Shown piece after piece: positions 5,388-8,394 of a stretch of DNA of 8,394 nucleotides. Position 1 is the stretch's first letter. Every line of letters begins with the position of its first letter. Under the pieces are notes generated by a model. The model was given only the letters and a program-made list of their open reading frames with translations, made no database searches and was not told the DNA's origin. The position numbers and the translations under genes are program-made. Location: positions 1-8,394 of the forward strand of contig DDER01000036.1 in NCBI GenBank assembly GCA_002336735.1, given 5' to 3'. The stretch is from Candidatus Saccharibacteria bacterium UBA1949. GTDB taxonomy: Bacteria; Patescibacteriota; Saccharimonadia; Saccharimonadales; Saccharimonadaceae.

Positions 5388-6275
5388 TTATTTTTTGGGG
5401 TATGGTTTGAGACTTCGAGGATCTTCGGCAGGAACATCGACGCCATCTATTTTGATAATTTCGACGCCTGCATCATGTAATATACGTTGACCATCGAGCA
5501 TAGCGTATCCTTCGACGTAGCTGACCGACGCAAACTCTGCTGCGGCAATTAATTTAGCGCAGTTTGGGCAAGGAAATGTCGAAACGACTAGGTCGCGACC
5601 ACGCGTCGAGATGCCCTCTCGTGCGAGCTGACTGATAAGTTTGCTTTCGGCATGTATAAATAGGCTGACTTCGATATTCTGACCGCGTGTGGCTGTGATG
5701 CGCGGGTCTCCTTCTACGCTCGTGATATGCTCGTGTGGAACACCTGTGTTGTGAGTAGAGTGTATCTCCCCGTCAATCATCATTCCTGCACCGACATGCC
5801 GCCACCAGTCGCTACTCATGTGAGCTGAATCATACACTGCGCCGATCAGGGCTTTTAAATCAGCTCGGTCAGCAATATCGATAGTGCGATCGGGCACGAT
5901 ATCGGTGTTTACGTCAGTATTGCTGCGATCCCATCGCAAAAATACAGGTGCTAACTCCACGTGCGCTTGTGGCGGGTATTCGGACAGGAGGCGACGCGAC
6001 ATTTCATCGTCGGGTAATACTAGTTGCTGATTATCATTTGCAAGTTCGCGGCATAATTCGGTGAGACTCAGCTCGGATGCATGGTATCCGAGACCTTTGA
6101 GCGCTGCGACCGCACGCTCGCTTCCTAGCAGGCGAATATCTTTGCGTGTATCAGGAAATTGATCGGTGATCGTGTCGTCAAATACCCCGATGGAAGCTGC
6201 ATCGGGGTGATTATCAAAAAACCTCACATATCCGTCATGAATAACGGGCACATGAGCAAAAATCTTTTTACTCAC
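5388..6275 (-). CDS. dCMP-deaminase-like protein with an extra N-terminal domain
   Basis: The C-terminal half is a zinc-dependent cytidine/deoxycytidylate deaminase domain: HAE at 208-210 (zinc ligand H208, proton-shuttling E210) and PCPNC at 235-239 (zinc ligands C236 and C239), then the pattern VSYVEGYAMLDGQRIL..AGVEIIKI typical of the dCMP deaminase group. Such enzymes make dUMP, the ThyA substrate; specificity for dCMP is inferred from context. Known dCMP deaminases are around 150-200 residues, whereas this one has about 140 extra at the N-terminus. That part begins FAHVPVIHDGYVRFFDNHPD and continues IGVFDD, reminiscent of a nucleotidylyltransferase core in which HxGH has become HDGY, so it may be an inactive domain (weak inference). 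The GTG at 6275 follows AGGAGA and overlaps the upstream gene's end by 8 bases. Its stop is one base from that of the convergent HIT gene. Confidence 0.85.
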   Translation of the reverse strand: MSKKIFAHVPVIHDGYVRFFDNHPDAASIGVFDDTITDQFPDTRKDIRLLGSERAVAALKGLGYHASELSLTELCRELANDNQQLVLPDDEMSRRLLSEYPPQAHVELAPVFLRWDRSNTDVNTDIVPDRTIDIADRADLKALIGAVYDSAHMSSDWWRHVGAGMMIDGEIHSTHNTGVPHEHITSVEGDPRITATRGQNIEVSLFIHAESKLISQLAREGISTRGRDLVVSTFPCPNCAKLIAAAEFASVSYVEGYAMLDGQRILHDAGVEIIKIDGVDVPAEDPRSLKPYPKK

Positions 6276-7710
6276 CCGAATCTCCTATTGCATTTGTAAC
6301 ATACTCACGAATGATTTGTGGGTCAGCGCCTTGGTCGATGAGGTCCAGAATGCCTTGTCCCATTCGTCGTTTCGCTTCCCTGCCCGCACCGTCCGCTGCA
6401 TCTATTTCAAACTTGCGGATACGGGCGCTAGTAGAGGTGGTTGCTTGCGGTTCGAGTACAACTACTCTGCCGCAATATTTAGCCTCCAGCTCTTCGATTT
6501 CTTCGACGCTGTATGTCTCTGCAGTAACAATGAGTGTATCGGGGTGAACGCGGCGAATTAATTCCCAGCGTTTCTCACGGGCGTCTTTGAGAAAGACCAG
6601 GCTCACACCTCTTAGGTGCGCAAGTATTTCTAGTCTTTCATCTTCTCCAACGACAGGGCGCCCAGGTCCTTTACGAGAGCGAATTTTTTCATCTGAATCA
6701 ACACCAACAACCAAAAAATCAGCCAGATTAGCTGCTGCTGCGAGATATCGTGCATGGCCGATATGTACCATGTCGAACGAGCCTGAGGTCAGCGCAATCG
6801 TACCTCCGAGGGAGCGGATGGCTTTGACTCGCTGTTCCAACACTGCCAGATCAGTGACAAGTCGTTCTTGAAAGCTTGGTCGATCTGTAAAAAGCCCTTC
6901 GCGAGATTTATTACCCGCAGGTTTTGAAGCGACCGTGAATCCTACCGATCGTTCCCAGATGCCAAGTGCATATCGCAGAGTGTCTGTCGTGTGCTCACTC
7001 AGGTTGAGTCGAGGGGCATCGTCGATCTGACTCATGATGGCAGTAATTCTTTCGGCTGAGCTGACGAGGACTTTTTTGACTGCAGGATATCGTTCGGCTT
7101 GGCTAAGTAGAGGGATAATCTGGTTTGCGGCTACGTCAGCCGACAATCCGGCAAGCCGCATCGACAGGCTATCGTCGTGACCCACTATCTCGATAGATTG
7201 ATCATAGGCAATTCCGGCGATACGCATATAGCTCAAGCGCTTGATACTATCGAATACATCACCTAATCGAGTATCCTTGTCGTACAAAGTCGAGGCGACG
7301 AGGAATCGTTCTTTAGTCTCTCCGTCCGGTACGAGTGCATCGTATACCTCAAAAAACTTCTCGCGCCGACGCTGGATGTCGCGCTGAGTCAGGTCCTCAT
7401 AATAAATATCGTTGCCGTCTCGAGTATTCGGATCAAAGCTCTTGCCCCACGACTGCATAGCGACGGCTTTGTATAAAATATCTTCCTCGTCTGTTGTCAG
7501 TCCGAATCGCCGTGGATCTTGATCGATGCAATATTTAGCCAATCCCAGCATCAAACGAGGCTGTTCATTGCTATCGACATCTGCACCGAGGAGTTTTCTC
7601 CATTCGGCGTCGCTAACTTCGCCTTTGTACTTTGTCCATCTCGGCCGCCGGCTCAAATACTCTTGATATAGGCTTGCATCGGCACGATGGTATAGCTCAA
7701 GTGGACTCAC
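6268..7710 (-). CDS. Nucleotidylyltransferase-domain protein with large helical N-terminus
   Basis: The C-terminal part (about residues 304-430 of 480) is a cytidylyl/adenylyltransferase domain of the RfaE-domain-II/glycerol-3-phosphate cytidylyltransferase type: GSFDMVHIGH (310-319) is the CTP/ATP-binding HxGH motif, followed by LADFLVVGVDSDEKIRSRKG, RPVV..DERLEILA, and TSTSAR (425-430) as the ISTT-like motif. It would transfer a nucleotide to a small phosphorylated substrate, which is unknown. The first 300 residues look helical and soluble. A stretch at about 84-110 (AMQSWGKSFDP...DIYYEDLT) faintly recalls an HD-hydrolase core without its His-Asp, which is only a hint. I start it at the GTG at 7710 because AGAGGG sits 4 bases upstream; the ATG at 7728 adds six residues but has no ribosome site. 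It overlaps the deaminase gene by 8 bases, so the two are coupled, and the rplA terminator lies upstream. Confidence 0.85.
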   Translation of the reverse strand: MSPLELYHRADASLYQEYLSRRPRWTKYKGEVSDAEWRKLLGADVDSNEQPRLMLGLAKYCIDQDPRRFGLTTDEEDILYKAVAMQSWGKSFDPNTRDGNDIYYEDLTQRDIQRRREKFFEVYDALVPDGETKERFLVASTLYDKDTRLGDVFDSIKRLSYMRIAGIAYDQSIEIVGHDDSLSMRLAGLSADVAANQIIPLLSQAERYPAVKKVLVSSAERITAIMSQIDDAPRLNLSEHTTDTLRYALGIWERSVGFTVASKPAGNKSREGLFTDRPSFQERLVTDLAVLEQRVKAIRSLGGTIALTSGSFDMVHIGHARYLAAAANLADFLVVGVDSDEKIRSRKGPGRPVVGEDERLEILAHLRGVSLVFLKDAREKRWELIRRVHPDTLIVTAETYSVEEIEELEAKYCGRVVVLEPQATTSTSARIRKFEIDAADGAGREAKRRMGQGILDLIDQGADPQIIREYVTNAIGDSGE

Positions 7711-7714
7711 ATTT

Positions 7715-7720
7715 CCCTCT
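7715..7720 (-). promoter_or_regulatory. Ribosome binding site favouring GTG start at 7710
   Basis: On the minus strand AGAGGG precedes GTG (7708-7710) with a 4-base spacer. Other genes here also use good ribosome sites with GTG or TTG starts, which favours this start over the ATG at 7728. Confidence 0.45.
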
Positions 7721-7773
7721 TTAGTCATATTACTAAGTGTAGACGGTTGCAACAGTTGATACAAGCACAACCA

Positions 7774-7803
7774 AAATACCTCGCCGGTATGTGCGAGGTA
7801 TTT
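7774..7803 (-). terminator. Intrinsic terminator of the rplA transcript
   Basis: AAATACCTCGC (7774-7784) and GCGAGGTATTT (7793-7803) form a perfect 11-bp stem with an 8-base loop. On the minus strand it begins 17 bases after the rplA stop and ends in TATTTTGG. It separates the ribosomal transcript from the nucleotidylyltransferase-deaminase pair. Like the hairpin at 681-712, its A- and U-runs are folded into the stem. Confidence 0.85.
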
Positions 7804-7819
7804 CTGAGTAGCTACGAAG

Positions 7820-8394
7820 CTAAGCTTGGTTTTCGACTTTGATGCCAGGGCCCATGGTAGTGGTGATGGCGGTCGATTTGACAAATATGCTCTTGAGACT
7901 CGATGGTTTCTGGCTAGAGAGGCTCGCGAAAAACGCGCGGGCGTTGTCTTCGAGCTTGCTAGAGCCGAAGCTCACCTTGCCGATGCTCAGGTGGATGGTA
8001 GCTTGTTTGTCGAGGCGGTACTCGACTTTGCCAGCTTTTGCTTCGCTGACTGCTTTGGCAACATCGGCAGCGACCGTGCCGCTCTTGGGGTTTGGCATGA
8101 GGCCTTTGGGGCCGAGCAGCCGGGCGTATTTGCCCAGGCGAGCCATGTAGGCTGGGGTGGCGATGAGCACGTCGAAATCGATTGTCTCTTTGTCGAGCTG
8201 CTTCATGAATGTTTCGTCGCCCACGATGTCGGCACCAGCTTTTTTGGCGGCAGCGTGCTCTGACTCAGGAGCAAACACAGCCAGACGGATAGCCTTGCCT
8301 GAGCCGTGCGGCAGTACGAGAGTCGCGCGGATGTTCTGGTCGGCTTGGCGCGGGTCGACACCGAGACGAACGTGGACTTCGACGCTGGCGTCAA
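7820..8394 (-). CDS. rplA: 50S ribosomal protein L1, 5' end outside window
   Basis: L1 binds 23S rRNA at the mobile L1 stalk that handles deacylated tRNA at the E site; in many bacteria it also represses its own rplK-rplA message. About 190 residues are visible, aligning from roughly residue 41 of E. coli L1 to the end. The frame stays open to the right edge, with VEVHVRLGVDPRQADQNIR and TLVLPHGSGKAIRLAVFAPE near its beginning. The L1 signature LGKYARLLGPKGLMPNPK is intact, followed by GTVAADVAKAV and AKAGKVEYR, and the C-terminus carries TTMGPGIKV. The missing part is the first 40 or so residues beyond the window. rplK is expected further upstream, to the right. Downstream, where rplJ would usually follow, comes a terminator and then unrelated genes. 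Confidence 0.96.
   Translation of the reverse strand, partial: DASVEVHVRLGVDPRQADQNIRATLVLPHGSGKAIRLAVFAPESEHAAAKKAGADIVGDETFMKQLDKETIDFDVLIATPAYMARLGKYARLLGPKGLMPNPKSGTVAADVAKAVSEAKAGKVEYRLDKQATIHLSIGKVSFGSSKLEDNARAFFASLSSQKPSSLKSIFVKSTAITTTMGPGIKVENQA

Noticed and set aside
7711..7884. Upstream extension of the nucleotidylyltransferase gene to 7884
   Set aside because: It would pass through the rplA terminator and overlap the end of rplA; the extra residues look like non-coding translation.

Overview
The window looks like bacterial chromosome of moderate GC using the standard code: thyA ends on TGA, in a TGATG junction with folA. Small single-copy genes, short operons with overlapping ends, GTG/TTG starts behind clear Shine-Dalgarno sites, and the style of the L1, L10 and L7/L12 proteins suggest a Candidate Phyla Radiation bacterium, possibly Saccharibacteria (TM7). 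That placement is a reading from memory of such sequences, not a search result.

Layout. At 1-260 is AT-rich DNA with a strong promoter pointing left out of the window, a perfect 21-bp palindrome and a flanking direct repeat. At 260-666 (+) are two tandem small one-span membrane proteins. A bidirectional terminator (681-712) separates them from rplL (746-1123, -) and rplJ (1367-1891, -). The rplJ-rplL gap holds an array of 7-bp repeats. Upstream of rplJ is a roughly 360-nt leader with a consensus promoter, a terminator-like hairpin and a GC-rich structured domain resembling an L10-binding leader.

Between rplJ and rplA, which adjoin in the usual rplK-rplA-rplJ-rplL order, lie about 5.5 kb of other genes. 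Rightward (2356-5386): an unrecognised 338-aa protein, a divergent thymidylate synthase (thyA), a dihydrofolate reductase (folA) and a histidine-triad (HIT) protein; the last three are tightly coupled. Leftward (7710-5388): a protein with a C-terminal nucleotidylyltransferase domain and a protein with a C-terminal dCMP-deaminase-like domain, overlapping by 8 bp. The two operons converge with one base between their stop codons. The 3' part of rplA (7820 to the right edge, -) follows, with its own terminator.

How the genes may work together (inference): the deaminase would turn dCMP into dUMP, ThyA would methylate dUMP to dTMP and convert methylene-tetrahydrofolate to dihydrofolate, and FolA would regenerate tetrahydrofolate. 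The HIT and nucleotidylyltransferase proteins would act on nucleotides or nucleotide-linked small molecules. This makes a compact thymidylate module between two halves of a ribosomal protein cluster. The most unusual points are the altered active-site loops of ThyA and FolA, the possible degenerate nucleotidylyltransferase domain on the deaminase, and the rplJ leader with a possible terminator/antiterminator choice.
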